A stretch of DNA of 33,299 nucleotides from Methylomonas sp. (GTDB lineage: Bacteria; Pseudomonadota; Gammaproteobacteria; Methylococcales; Methylomonadaceae), in NCBI GenBank assembly GCA_028688235.1, contig JAQTYP010000001.1, positions 1 to 33,299 on the forward strand, written 5' to 3'. Positions within the stretch are counted from its first letter, which is position 1. Every line of letters begins with the position of its first letter. Below, in pieces: positions 7,270-15,526 of this stretch. The notes below the pieces were generated by a model. That model was given only the letters and a program-made list of their open reading frames with translations, searched no databases and had not been told where the DNA came from. The position numbers and the translations under genes are program-made.

Positions 7270-8043
7270 GTGTCAACGATGGCCGAGTCTACCGATACCG
7301 TCTCCCTACCCGTTGCCGATTGCAGCTTGTGCCCGTTCCGCAATAAAACCTTGTTGATGGGGCGTTGCATGCCGGGCGATACCTGCGTGTTCGTCGAAAG
7401 CGGACGCCAGATCGATCGGTTTTTCCGGGTCAACCCGGCTTATGCGGTCAATTACTTGCAGGATAAATTCTGGGAACGGCGGGCAATCGCGGTGCGCTAT
7501 GCCCCGCAAAAAGCCTTGCAAAGCCTGATAAACGACGAAGACGAAGTGGTCAGACGAGCGGTGGCTTACCGTTTGCCGGCTCAGCAGCTCAGGCCGTGGA
7601 TAGCCGATCCTGACCGTGAAGTGCGCATGACGGTGGCCGACCGCATCGATCCGGAACATCTGGAACTATTGGCCGACGATCCCGATTACATCGTGCGCCT
7701 GACGGTGGCGAAAAGGCTGGCGCCTGGACGGCTGTTCCGTTTCATCAAAGACGAAGACGTACAGGTGCGAAAAATCGTGGCGGCCAGACTGCCGGAAGTC
7801 AGCCTGGGCTTGATGTGCGACGATCCCAACGCCGATGTCAGGCGCATCGTCGCCGAACGTTTGCCAGCTACCGACGTGGCGCCGCTGTTACAAGACGATG
7901 ATTGGGTCGTCCGTTATACGGTGGCATTGAAAGTCGATCCCAAATTCCTGCTAGTATTAGCCGACGATCCCGAACCGGATGTACGCGAAGTCGTGCAACG
8001 CCGTCTTCATTCTACTAACGCCTTGGACTCCGAACATGACTGA
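7270..8043 (+). CDS. 4Fe-4S leucine-rich-repeat-variant (LRV) protein
   Basis: A protein of up to 257 residues related to the Azotobacter vinelandii LRV protein. The N-terminal cluster domain shows C18-x2-C21-x11-C33-x5-C39 (counting from the GTG). It is followed by about seven 24-residue LRV repeats with the recurring pattern D-EVVRRAVAYRLPAQQL / DREVRMTVADRIDPEHL. The repeats form a curved right-handed alpha/3-10 solenoid in the known structure, probably a protein-binding surface. Either the GTG at 7270, abutting the upstream stop, or the ATG at 7279 could start it. Its function is unknown, but members sit in nif clusters, so a role in nitrogenase maturation or protection is inferred. Its end overlaps the next gene by eight bases. 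Confidence 0.88.
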   Translation: MSTMAESTDTVSLPVADCSLCPFRNKTLLMGRCMPGDTCVFVESGRQIDRFFRVNPAYAVNYLQDKFWERRAIAVRYAPQKALQSLINDEDEVVRRAVAYRLPAQQLRPWIADPDREVRMTVADRIDPEHLELLADDPDYIVRLTVAKRLAPGRLFRFIKDEDVQVRKIVAARLPEVSLGLMCDDPNADVRRIVAERLPATDVAPLLQDDDWVVRYTVALKVDPKFLLVLADDPEPDVREVVQRRLHSTNALDSEHD

Positions 8044-8998
8044 ATCCCGTTTAGTATTAGCCGGACAAGACATCAGCGAGTGCTGTAAGAAAATCATACC
8101 TGGCCAAACCGACGAATTATTGCTGGATAAGCTACAAGAACTGGTGCCAGCTTACCCTGTGCAATTGGCCATGACCGGCGACGAATGGTATCGCCTGGGC
8201 GGCGTGGTGGACATGGGGGCAAAGCGCATCGCCAACGACTTGGTCGAATGGGTGGAAAGAACTTATCTGGAATGCGGCCAGAATTTACAGACCCTGATCG
8301 AGCATGCGATAGAGCAGAAATTGATTGCGACCAAAGTGACCGGCAAAACCCTGTACTTCGTCGTGCAGACGGGCGATAGGGCCGAGGATTTTACGCTGAT
8401 CGAGATCGACAAGTCTCAGGAAGTCTCCGATCGCATGTTGGTCGATGAGCGTAAGCCACCCGAGGATTTGGAAGAGTTCATCGACCCCTTGCACCCTTTC
8501 TGCATAGAAAGTTTCGGTTTCGGTCATTCTCGATATCTGTATCGACGTAAGACCGATGTCAAATTGTTCATGGAAGTCATCAACGAGCGTCATCCGACCG
8601 AACATCCGGCGCAGCGTTTCATGGACGACTGGAACCGCAGCAGTGCCGGCCAAAAACACAGGATGTCCGACGATTGGATCATACGCCCATATCAGCATAC
8701 CGGCCGGTTCGGCGAACAAATCGTCAATGTCGAGATCGTCAACACTCATCAAAACCATTTACCGCATCTGGAAAACCTGGCGGGTAAAAAGGGGAGTGCG
8801 CTGAGCAGCGTGTTGAATCGCTTCGATCGCCAGGCCGGTTATCCTTTCGCCTGGTTTTTTTACATGGTCAAGGGCAAGGCGGTTTCGACGCATAGCGCCG
8901 ATTCGGTTTACCGCGACATATCGGGCGATTTTGCCTATTTGCCGCAACGCGACGAAGCCGTGCTGCGGGACTGGATAGCCAGTCCGTATAACGTTTGA
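8036..8998 (+). CDS. Conserved protein of unknown function, end of nif operon
   Basis: A 320-residue soluble protein with no signal peptide or membrane segment. I do not recognise a domain. The ATG lies in ATGACTGA, overlapping the LRV stop, so translation is coupled. Visible features include an N-terminal QDISECCKKI cysteine pair, a TGDEWYRLGGVVDMGAKRIANDLVEWVERTY helix-rich region, and an Arg/Trp/Tyr-rich C-terminal half (residues 190-320) with RFMDDWNR, DDWIIRPYQHTG and YPFAWFFYMVKGKA. An upstream in-frame ATG at 7979 would sit far inside the LRV gene and is rejected. Overlap and position suggest it acts with the LRV protein. Confidence 0.75.
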   Translation: MTESRLVLAGQDISECCKKIIPGQTDELLLDKLQELVPAYPVQLAMTGDEWYRLGGVVDMGAKRIANDLVEWVERTYLECGQNLQTLIEHAIEQKLIATKVTGKTLYFVVQTGDRAEDFTLIEIDKSQEVSDRMLVDERKPPEDLEEFIDPLHPFCIESFGFGHSRYLYRRKTDVKLFMEVINERHPTEHPAQRFMDDWNRSSAGQKHRMSDDWIIRPYQHTGRFGEQIVNVEIVNTHQNHLPHLENLAGKKGSALSSVLNRFDRQAGYPFAWFFYMVKGKAVSTHSADSVYRDISGDFAYLPQRDEAVLRDWIASPYNV

Positions 8999-9035
8999 TC
9001 TTGTGCGCTGATCGGATTGGGCAATAACAACCTGC

Positions 9036-9181
9036 GGCTACCAACTTAAGCCGGGACAGTCAGAGGTTAAGCCGTTCGTGGTGAGCAAAGTCGAACCATG
9101 AATGGCTTAACCGCTCACCCTTCGACAAGCTCAGGACGAACGGTTAAGCCTCCCTCTTTGTCCCGTTTTAAACGAGAAGCC
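9036..9181 (+). repeat. Intergenic repeat, copy B
   Basis: The inverted counterpart of copy A (585-729) at near identity over about 145 bp, starting GGCTACCAACTTAAGCCGGG and ending with TGTCCCGTTTTAAACGAGAAGCC. The TTAAGCCGGGACA and TGTCCCGTTTTAA ends pair as a terminal inverted repeat. It carries the common CTTCGACAAGCTCAGG motif inside. It lies immediately after the last nif-cluster gene and 30 bp before the convergent Rof-like gene. Confidence 0.85.
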
Positions 9182-9210
9182 CAACCTGCGACTTCGGAAG
9201 CTATGCGGGG

Positions 9211-9462
9211 CTAGAAATTCATTTCGGTAAATCGGGCATGCGGCGTCAGGACTTGCAGTTTTTTTAAGCGCATCAGTTCTATCCTGTGTTGTTGGCCGTC
9301 GTCTATGATCAGATACTCGCGTTTGTCGCTGTCCGTCAGCGTACCGACGGCCTTGCCTTCCATGATTTGCTGGTCCTCTAGCGTCAACCTGACCCTATAG
9401 CCGAACATGCAGGCGATTTCGATGTAATCGTGCTGGTCGCACGTGAGCGTACATTTTTCCAT
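9211..9462 (-). CDS. rof: Rho-binding antiterminator family protein (Rof/YaeO-like)
   Basis: An 83-residue soluble protein resembling E. coli Rof (YaeO), which binds Rho and blocks its RNA loading, causing readthrough of Rho-dependent terminators. The family pattern is visible: CDQHDYIEIACMFGYRVRLTL (compare CDDYDNLELAC in E. coli), a beta-rich core with LEDQQIMEGKA, EYLIIDDGQQHRIELMRLKKL, then LTP. AGGAA precedes the ATG. It is a single gene, convergent with the nif operon. The assignment is from remembered pattern similarity. Confidence 0.75.
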   Translation of the reverse strand: MEKCTLTCDQHDYIEIACMFGYRVRLTLEDQQIMEGKAVGTLTDSDKREYLIIDDGQQHRIELMRLKKLQVLTPHARFTEMNF

Positions 9463-9536
9463 GGTAGATTCCTGTCTTTAATCCTGAAACTGCATTAGTC
9501 CACGAAACGATGTTTCCAGGTTCGCGACCGTTAGCG

Positions 9537-10307
9537 CTAACGGTAACGCGATTTTGGTGGCGCAATCAAAAACATCGCGACGAAGCCGAGGAAGCTGAGC
9601 AGAGTTAGCCAGTTGAACAATTTGGATAGCCTGCGCAGCCCAGGATTGGCTTTTTTGACGATGTCGAAAGCATCGACATATATCGTCTCACAGGCGCCTT
9701 GCCCGGTGTCGTTACGGGTCGTGCTGGTGCCGCGTGTCCCCCCGGTGCTACGGTTTGTATATGCCGCCAACACACCGCTAATATGAATCAGGTCACCTGT
9801 TTCGGCCTGCATCAGGGCCGCTTTGACGGCGTCGTTATCGGTGACCAAGTGGTTGTTGGATAGCTCCGTCATGGTAAAACGCCGGCCGGTCTCCTGATCC
9901 GGCCAATACGCCCAGCATGTCCAGCTATCGCTGTTGAATTTCATGTCTTTATACACGCCGGATTCGACGTTCTTACCCCAAATCACGCACAGGTCGCGCA
10001 CGTTGATGAAGTCCTGCCAACGCTTGTGATGCCAGATATTGGTGAAGCCATCGGCATTACTGTAACTGACGACGACGCCGTACAAGTCGTAGTCGAATTT
10101 GGGCGCTATGCCGTAGCGCAACTGCTTGGCTTCGATATCGAAAGGCTCCCTGTCTGTTTTAGTTTGTAGCGGCGCTTCGAGTAAGCTCAGGTCGTAATAA
10201 TCGGGTCGAGGCCAGGCGTCTTTATAAACATGGACGACACCGGCGATGCAGGCGCTCAATATGAATAGATATTTGAATAAGCCTTCTAGCAGGGAACTGG
10301 CAGTCAT
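9537..10307 (-). CDS. Inner-membrane protein with periplasmic domain, unknown function
   Basis: 256 residues with one transmembrane helix near residues 8-25 (GLFKYLFILSACIAGVV) and another near 228-247 (LFNWLTLLSFLGFVAMFLIA). Together they hold a domain of about 200 residues that is likely periplasmic. The domain contains NIWHHKRWQDFINVRDLCVIWGKNVESG and, near the end, TGQGACETIYVDAFDIVKKA. The second part reads like an OB-fold-type segment (GDLIHISGVLAAY). No enzyme motif is seen and I do not recognise the family. GAGG stands seven bases before the ATG. The 18-nt palindrome ACCGTTAGCGCTAACGGT (9527-9544) overlaps its stop codon. Confidence 0.7.
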   Translation of the reverse strand: MTASSLLEGLFKYLFILSACIAGVVHVYKDAWPRPDYYDLSLLEAPLQTKTDREPFDIEAKQLRYGIAPKFDYDLYGVVVSYSNADGFTNIWHHKRWQDFINVRDLCVIWGKNVESGVYKDMKFNSDSWTCWAYWPDQETGRRFTMTELSNNHLVTDNDAVKAALMQAETGDLIHISGVLAAYTNRSTGGTRGTSTTRNDTGQGACETIYVDAFDIVKKANPGLRRLSKLFNWLTLLSFLGFVAMFLIAPPKSRYR

Positions 10308-10497
10308 AGGCTGACCTCGTTTTTTATGCTCAGGATGGGGTGGAAATCATTGTCTTGCTTCATTGTGGCTTGCCGGGTGCTTGGGTCGGTAACAAGCCTT
10401 GGTCATCTTTCCGTTTCGAAAATAATAACAGCCTCGGTTCGAATTGCATCCGAAGCAAGTCTGGTTTTGAATTCGCCAATCGACTTCATCGTGTAGA

Positions 10498-12816
10498 ATG
10501 CTGGACAGTCTCGCTGTAAAGCCCCATTCGTTTCCTCACAAACTATTAAAACCTAAGTTTCGCCAAATGGAAAAACCGGAAAAACCTTCGGTGTTGAGCT
10601 GTTCGATCGAGTTGCCCGAGATCGCGTACAGTACTTTGTCCAGCGAGGAGCAGGAGAAAATTCTGCACTTGCAGCAGGCCGTACTGGAGTCCATGGTGCA
10701 TGGCGGCGATCATAGGGAAGTGATCGATCAGGTCTGTTTGTTGGAGGAACAGTTGCTGCCGAACTCGATTGCCTCTGTCATGTTGATGGATGAGGCTTAC
10801 GAATTTTTAAATGTCTATGCGGCGCCCAGCGTGCCGGCTGAAGGCATTGCGCAATTGAACGGCTTGCGGCCGGGGCCCGGTGGTGGATCATGCGGCAACG
10901 TGATCTATCAACAGAAACCGCAATTCGTCAGTAACACCTTCACCGATCCGCGTTGGCAGGATTTGCGGCAACTGGCCTACAACTTCAATCTGTGTGCGTG
11001 CTGGTCTTTGCCTATTTATTCAGCGCAACGCAAGGTCGTCGGCACCTTCGCGCTGTCCAGCTTCGAACATCGCTCGCCTAGCCCCTTTCATCGCAAACTG
11101 CTGGAAATTGGTGCTTCCATCATCGGTATCGTGCTGGAACGCACTCGATCGCTGGAATCGTTACGGCTGTTTCAGAAGGTGTTCGAGGGTAGCCAGGAAG
11201 GCATTATGATCACCGATACCAATAAGGTGATATTGTCGGTGAATCCCGGTTTTACCAAGATACTGGGCTATACCGAGGACGAGTTGATAGGTCAGACACC
11301 GATTAAATTCGCTTCCGGCTACCATGGACGTCGGTTCTATGAGGGGATGTGGCATAGCATCGACACTTTCGGCCATTGGCACGGTGAGATTTGGAACCGC
11401 CGCAAAAATGGCGAAATCTTTCCGGAATGGTTGGCTATTTCCGAGGTTAAAGACGCCAGAGGCGAGACGACGCATTACATCGGAATTTTCAGCGATATCA
11501 GCGAGCGTAAAGATGCCGAAGAACAAATTCGCTATCTGTCTTCGCACGATGTGCTGACGGGATTGCCCAATCGCATGCTGTTCGAAGACAGGTTGAATAA
11601 TGCGATTTCGTTCGCGGAGAGAAACCATAGCAAGGTCGCATTGTTGAATCTCGACCTCGACCATTTCAAGATGCTGAACGAATCCTTGGGGCATGCCGCC
11701 GGCGATGCCCTATTGCTTAGGTTGACCAGCCGTTTGAAGCAGTGTGTGCGGGAGATCGATACGCTGTGCCGGTCCGGCGGTGACGAATTTTTCATCGCGC
11801 TGGCCCATCTCGAAGATACCGACGCTATCAGCGCCATCGTCGATCAGATACTCGAACAGATCACCGAGCCCTTTTCGCTCGAAGGCCGCAGCTTATCTTT
11901 GTCCTGTTCCATCGGTATCGCCGTCTATCCGGACGACGGCGACGACTTCGACATCTTGATGAAGCGCGCGGACAAGGCCATGTATCAGGCCAAGGATTCC
12001 GGCCGCAATACCTATCGCTATTTTACCGAGCAACTCAATAGCGACAGCGTCGAATATATGCACATCACGCATGAACTGCGCGAGGCGATCAAGAACAATC
12101 AATTCATACTCCACTATCAACCGCAGATCGATTTGACAACCGGTGGAGTGCTCGGCGTCGAAGCCTTGGTGCGCTGGGATCATCCGGTGGAAGGCTTGAT
12201 GCCGCCCGGTCGTTTCATCGGTATAGCCGAGCAAAACGGCTTGATCGTCGACATCGGCCAATGGGTGCTGCACGAGGCTTGTCGGCAGGCGGTAGCCTGG
12301 GAAAGAGCCGGATTGCCGCCTATGGTCGTGGCCGTCAACGTGTCGGCGGTTCAATTCAGGCGCGGCAATTTCGAACAGGTGTTGCGCAGTGCCTTGGATG
12401 GCAGCGGGTTGGCGCCGCGGAATCTCGAAATCGAATTGACCGAGTCTACGCTCTTTCACGACATGGATTACATGCTGACCTTGCTGAATGATTTGAAAGG
12501 GCTGGGGGTCAAATTGGCGATCGACGATTTCGGTACCGGTTATTCCAGTTTGGCTTATTTGAAAAAGTTCAAGATCGACAGGCTGAAAATAGACCGCTCT
12601 TTCGTGCGCGATATCGCCAGCGACCCTAACGATGCCGCCATCGTTAGGGCTATCGTGCAAATGGCTCACACGCTCAATCTGCGGGTGATCGCAGAAGGCG
12701 TAGAAGACCGTAACATGCTGGAATATTTACGCAGTTGTCACTGCGACGAGGTTCAAGGCTATTACCTGGCCAAGCCGATGTCGGCGGCGGAGATAGCCGA
12801 ATTCATCGCCAAATGA
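10498..12816 (+). CDS. GAF-PAS-GGDEF-EAL c-di-GMP turnover protein
   Basis: A 772-residue signalling protein without membrane segments. It has GAF at about 65-215 (GPGGGSCGNVIY core), PAS/PAC at about 225-340, GGDEF at about 345-510 and EAL at about 520-770. The cyclase site SGGDEFF is canonical and the inhibitory RxxD site is present just upstream (REID). The phosphodiesterase site is also complete: EALVRW, EIELTES, DDFGTGYSSL and EGVE. Both activities are therefore possible, with the sensor domains probably setting the balance; the ligand is unknown. No strong ribosome site marks the ATG at 10498, and the Met 23 codons later (10567) is an alternative. It is monocistronic, followed by strong hairpins. 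Confidence 0.92.
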   Translation: MLDSLAVKPHSFPHKLLKPKFRQMEKPEKPSVLSCSIELPEIAYSTLSSEEQEKILHLQQAVLESMVHGGDHREVIDQVCLLEEQLLPNSIASVMLMDEAYEFLNVYAAPSVPAEGIAQLNGLRPGPGGGSCGNVIYQQKPQFVSNTFTDPRWQDLRQLAYNFNLCACWSLPIYSAQRKVVGTFALSSFEHRSPSPFHRKLLEIGASIIGIVLERTRSLESLRLFQKVFEGSQEGIMITDTNKVILSVNPGFTKILGYTEDELIGQTPIKFASGYHGRRFYEGMWHSIDTFGHWHGEIWNRRKNGEIFPEWLAISEVKDARGETTHYIGIFSDISERKDAEEQIRYLSSHDVLTGLPNRMLFEDRLNNAISFAERNHSKVALLNLDLDHFKMLNESLGHAAGDALLLRLTSRLKQCVREIDTLCRSGGDEFFIALAHLEDTDAISAIVDQILEQITEPFSLEGRSLSLSCSIGIAVYPDDGDDFDILMKRADKAMYQAKDSGRNTYRYFTEQLNSDSVEYMHITHELREAIKNNQFILHYQPQIDLTTGGVLGVEALVRWDHPVEGLMPPGRFIGIAEQNGLIVDIGQWVLHEACRQAVAWERAGLPPMVVAVNVSAVQFRRGNFEQVLRSALDGSGLAPRNLEIELTESTLFHDMDYMLTLLNDLKGLGVKLAIDDFGTGYSSLAYLKKFKIDRLKIDRSFVRDIASDPNDAAIVRAIVQMAHTLNLRVIAEGVEDRNMLEYLRSCHCDEVQGYYLAKPMSAAEIAEFIAK

Positions 12817-12879
12817 ATGCATACTTGGTGCGGCGGCTCTGTACCATTGCGCTTCGCTCGACAGTGCTCGATTAATCTG

Positions 12880-12920
12880 GAAAAATCATTTCGCGCTTCT
12901 CGGGGGCGAAATGATTTTTC
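12880..12920. terminator. Perfect 15-bp stem-loop after the GGDEF-EAL gene
   Basis: GAAAAATCATTTCGC (12880-12894) pairs perfectly with GCGAAATGATTTTTC (12906-12920) around an 11-base loop. The A/T ends supply a T run on both strands, so a bidirectional terminator is plausible 64 bp after the stop. Confidence 0.55.
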
Positions 12921-12948
12921 GAGGATTAAGGGGCTCGCTACAAATAAC

Positions 12949-13029
12949 TTCCCCCTTTGAAAAAGGGGGATAGAGGGGGATTTATTAAAAAATCTCCCCC
13001 AGCCCCTCTTTTTCAAAGAGGGGGGGATA
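12949..13029. repeat. Palindromic 'tccccctttgaaaaaggggga' repeat
   Basis: About 80 bp made of nested palindromes: CCCCCTTTGAAAAAGGGGG, a central GGGGGATTT...AATCTCCCCC, and CCCCTCTTTTTCAAAGAGGGG. The two halves are near inverted copies. This unit is a dispersed intergenic repeat known from many bacteria. With the stem at 12880-12920 it makes up most of the 330-bp spacer before copA; the rest shows only the copA ribosome site. Confidence 0.75.
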
Positions 13030-13146
13030 ATCGTACGATTCGGCACAATCCGAATTCCGGAAAGTTATTTTTGACGGAATCCTAAGCGGGATGTCGTGTT
13101 ACTTTTTTCAGGGTGAGGTGGATTCTTTCATCGAGGTGTGGCATTG

Positions 13147-14853
13147 ATGATTCGGCAACTATCGCGGCGCGGGTTAAAGTTGGTTTTGCTGCTGGCCGTA
13201 GCGGCTTGTTCACTGGCCCGGGCCGGCGAGTACCATTTGGCCGTCGGCGAAAAAGGCGTCGCGTTGATCGGGTCGCCGCAGCGTGCCATCGTCGCCAACG
13301 ATGATTTGCCGGCGCCGACGCTGCATTGGTGGGAAGGCGAGGACGTCGTACTGCATGTGAGCAATCATCTGCGGGAGCAGACCTCGATACACTGGCACGG
13401 CATCGTACTGCCTTACGACATGGACGGAGTGCCGGGCATCAGTTTCGACGGCATAGCCCCCGGCCAAACCTTCACCTACCGCTTTCCGGTCAAACAAAGC
13501 GGTACCTATTGGTATCACGGTCATTCCGGCATGCAGGAACAACAGGGCTTGTTCGGTGCCATCGTCATCGACACCGCCGATCATAGCCATCCTGCAGCCG
13601 ATCGAGATTATGTGGTGATGCTGTCCGATTGGCCGGAGGCCGATCCGCACCGTACACTGGCCCGGCTGAAGAAGCAAAGCGATTATTACAACTACCAAAA
13701 ACGTACTGTCGGCGACTTTTTTGCCGACATCGGCCGGCTGGGCTTTTGGGAAGCCGTGGCCGACCGGCTGGCCTGGGGCGAGATGCGGATGGAACCGACA
13801 GACCTCGCCGACGTCACCGGCGCGACCTATCATTTTTTGATCAACGGCCAAACGCCGGCCATGCACAAGACCTTTGCGTTCCGTGCCGGCGAAACGATAC
13901 GCTTGCGCATCATTAACGCCGCGGCCATGACCCATTTCGACGTACGCCTGCCGGGCCTGAAGATGCGAGTCATCGCCGCCGACGGTCAGCCGGTCGAACC
14001 GGTCGATGTCGAGGAGTTTCGCATCGCGGTGGCGGAAACCTACGACGTATTGGTTCAGCCGCAAAACGAGCAGGCTTATGCGATTTTCGCAGAGGCAATG
14101 GATCGTAGCGGTTATGCCCATGCCAGCCTGACGCCGCGGGCAGACTGGCTGGCCGCCGTGCCGCCGGTGCAGCCCATGACCCTGCTGACGCTGGCCGATA
14201 TGGGTGGCGTCCATGGCGGGCACGGCAAGCATGCCGCCGAGGATGACCCCGCTGGCGGGGATCAGGGCCATCAACCGTCTGCCGAGCCGGCTCGCGATCT
14301 GCATGCTGGCCATGGGCCTAACGCCGCCGAATCCACGGCCAACGACGATCATCACGCCCATGCCGGCCATTCGATGCAGCAAGCCGAGGACGCCGAGCCG
14401 GCGCAGATAGAATCGCACGCTCAATTGAGCTACGGCTTGCTGCAAGCCGTAGAGCCCAATCACGGCCTGATGGGGCCGCCGAATAGGGAAATCACGCTAC
14501 GCTTGACCGGCAATATGAACCGCTATATCTGGTCGTTCGACGACATCAAATATTCCGCTGCCGAGCCCATACGGGTCAAATTCGGCGAGCGCATCCGCTT
14601 TCATTACGTCAACGAAACCATGATGAACCATCCGATTCATATTCATGGGCTTTGGCAATATCCGGACAACGGCAAGGGCATGTACAACCCAAAGAAGCAC
14701 GTCGTCAACGTCAAGCCCGGCCAGACCGTCAGCGTCGATGTGCCGGCCGATGCCGAGGGGGCATGGGCCTTCCATTGTCATCTGCTGTATCATATGGATA
14801 CCGGCATGTTCCGCAAGCTGATCGTCGAAAAGCCGGAGCATAGGCATGAATAA
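13147..14853 (+). CDS. copA: CopA-type periplasmic multicopper oxidase
   Basis: Oxidises and sequesters Cu(I) in the periplasm for copper tolerance. It has 568 residues from the ATG at 13147; an in-frame GTG nine bases earlier sits on the GAGG and cannot use it. The signal sequence is KLVLLLAVAACSLARA; a lipobox-like VAAC makes lipoprotein anchoring possible. All four copper-binding segments are present: HWHGIVLP, YWYHGHSGMQEQQGL, HPIHIHGLW and HCHLLYHMDTGMF (type 1 Met ligand). Between cupredoxin domains 2 and 3 (nt 14208-14400) lies a His/Met-rich insert with GGHGKH, LHAGHG and DDHHAHAGHSM, typical of copper-binding CopA/PcoA. It overlaps copB by eight bases. Confidence 0.92.
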   Translation: MIRQLSRRGLKLVLLLAVAACSLARAGEYHLAVGEKGVALIGSPQRAIVANDDLPAPTLHWWEGEDVVLHVSNHLREQTSIHWHGIVLPYDMDGVPGISFDGIAPGQTFTYRFPVKQSGTYWYHGHSGMQEQQGLFGAIVIDTADHSHPAADRDYVVMLSDWPEADPHRTLARLKKQSDYYNYQKRTVGDFFADIGRLGFWEAVADRLAWGEMRMEPTDLADVTGATYHFLINGQTPAMHKTFAFRAGETIRLRIINAAAMTHFDVRLPGLKMRVIAADGQPVEPVDVEEFRIAVAETYDVLVQPQNEQAYAIFAEAMDRSGYAHASLTPRADWLAAVPPVQPMTLLTLADMGGVHGGHGKHAAEDDPAGGDQGHQPSAEPARDLHAGHGPNAAESTANDDHHAHAGHSMQQAEDAEPAQIESHAQLSYGLLQAVEPNHGLMGPPNREITLRLTGNMNRYIWSFDDIKYSAAEPIRVKFGERIRFHYVNETMMNHPIHIHGLWQYPDNGKGMYNPKKHVVNVKPGQTVSVDVPADAEGAWAFHCHLLYHMDTGMFRKLIVEKPEHRHE

Positions 14854-15520
14854 CCTCGCAGCGTTTTTTTGGCTGGCGCTGTTTTGCGGCCGGGTCGTGG
14901 CTCAGGACGACGAAGGGGTGTTCAGCCATTTCAAGGCCGAACGCCTGGAATACGAAGGCAACGGCGATTTGCACCTGTTCAAATGGGACGTGCAGCATTG
15001 GGTCGGCAACGACGACCATAAACTCTGGCTCAAAAGCGAAGGCGATTATTCCGCCGACCAGGACATCTTCGGCCGCGCCGATTTGCAGCTGCTCTACAGT
15101 CGCAATGTCGATACCTTTTGGGATTTTCAGATCGGCGCCAGGCGGGCCTTCGAGCCCGAACGGACCTTCGACGCCGTGATCGGCTTTCAGGGCCTGGCGC
15201 CGTATTTCGTCGAGGTCGATAGTGCGATGTTCATCACCGAAACCGGCAACGTATTGGGACGCTTGAGTTTGGGCTACGAAATGTTGCTGACCCAACGCTT
15301 GATTCTGGCCCCGCGCTTCGAGCTCAACGTCTCCGCCGAAGACTTGCAAAACCGCGGCGTCAAGGCCGGCATCACCGAAATGGAGATCGGCATGCGCCTG
15401 CGTTACGAAATCGAGCGCGAATTCGCTCCCTATATCGGCTTGGACTACGTCGAAGAGGAATCCCTGCGCGAACACCACCACAGCCTGCGCGGCGTGGTCG
15501 GTGTCCGGGCGTGGTATTGA
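14846..15520 (+). CDS. copB: Copper resistance protein B, outer membrane
   Basis: A 224-residue outer-membrane beta-barrel partner of CopA, thought to bind or export copper at the outer membrane. The signal peptide is near 1-19 (LAAFFWLALFCGRVVAQ). The body begins FSHFKAERLEYEGNGD and alternates polar/non-polar beta strands. It ends in the aromatic WY typical of barrel proteins. The core WDVQHWVGNDDHKLWLKSEGD and the later LAPYFVEVDSAMFI, LGYEMLLTQRLIL are CopB family marks. It lacks the Met/His-rich N-terminal extension of longer homologues. The ATG lies within ATGAATAA, overlapping the copA stop, so the pair is translationally coupled. No copRS regulator is seen nearby. Confidence 0.9.
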   Translation: MNNLAAFFWLALFCGRVVAQDDEGVFSHFKAERLEYEGNGDLHLFKWDVQHWVGNDDHKLWLKSEGDYSADQDIFGRADLQLLYSRNVDTFWDFQIGARRAFEPERTFDAVIGFQGLAPYFVEVDSAMFITETGNVLGRLSLGYEMLLTQRLILAPRFELNVSAEDLQNRGVKAGITEMEIGMRLRYEIEREFAPYIGLDYVEEESLREHHHSLRGVVGVRAWY

Positions 15521-15526
15521 TCGGGC

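Noticed and set aside
10371..10392. Possible sigma-54 promoter before the GGDEF-EAL gene
   Set aside because: GG-N10-GC spacing occurs (TGTGGCTTGCCGGGTGC) but the boxes are poor (GTGGCTT and GGTGCTT), so it is likely chance.
13210..14463. 417-codon frame antisense to copA
   Set aside because: It is a high-GC shadow of copA; the copper-ligand motifs are on the plus strand and no promoter or ribosome site supports it.
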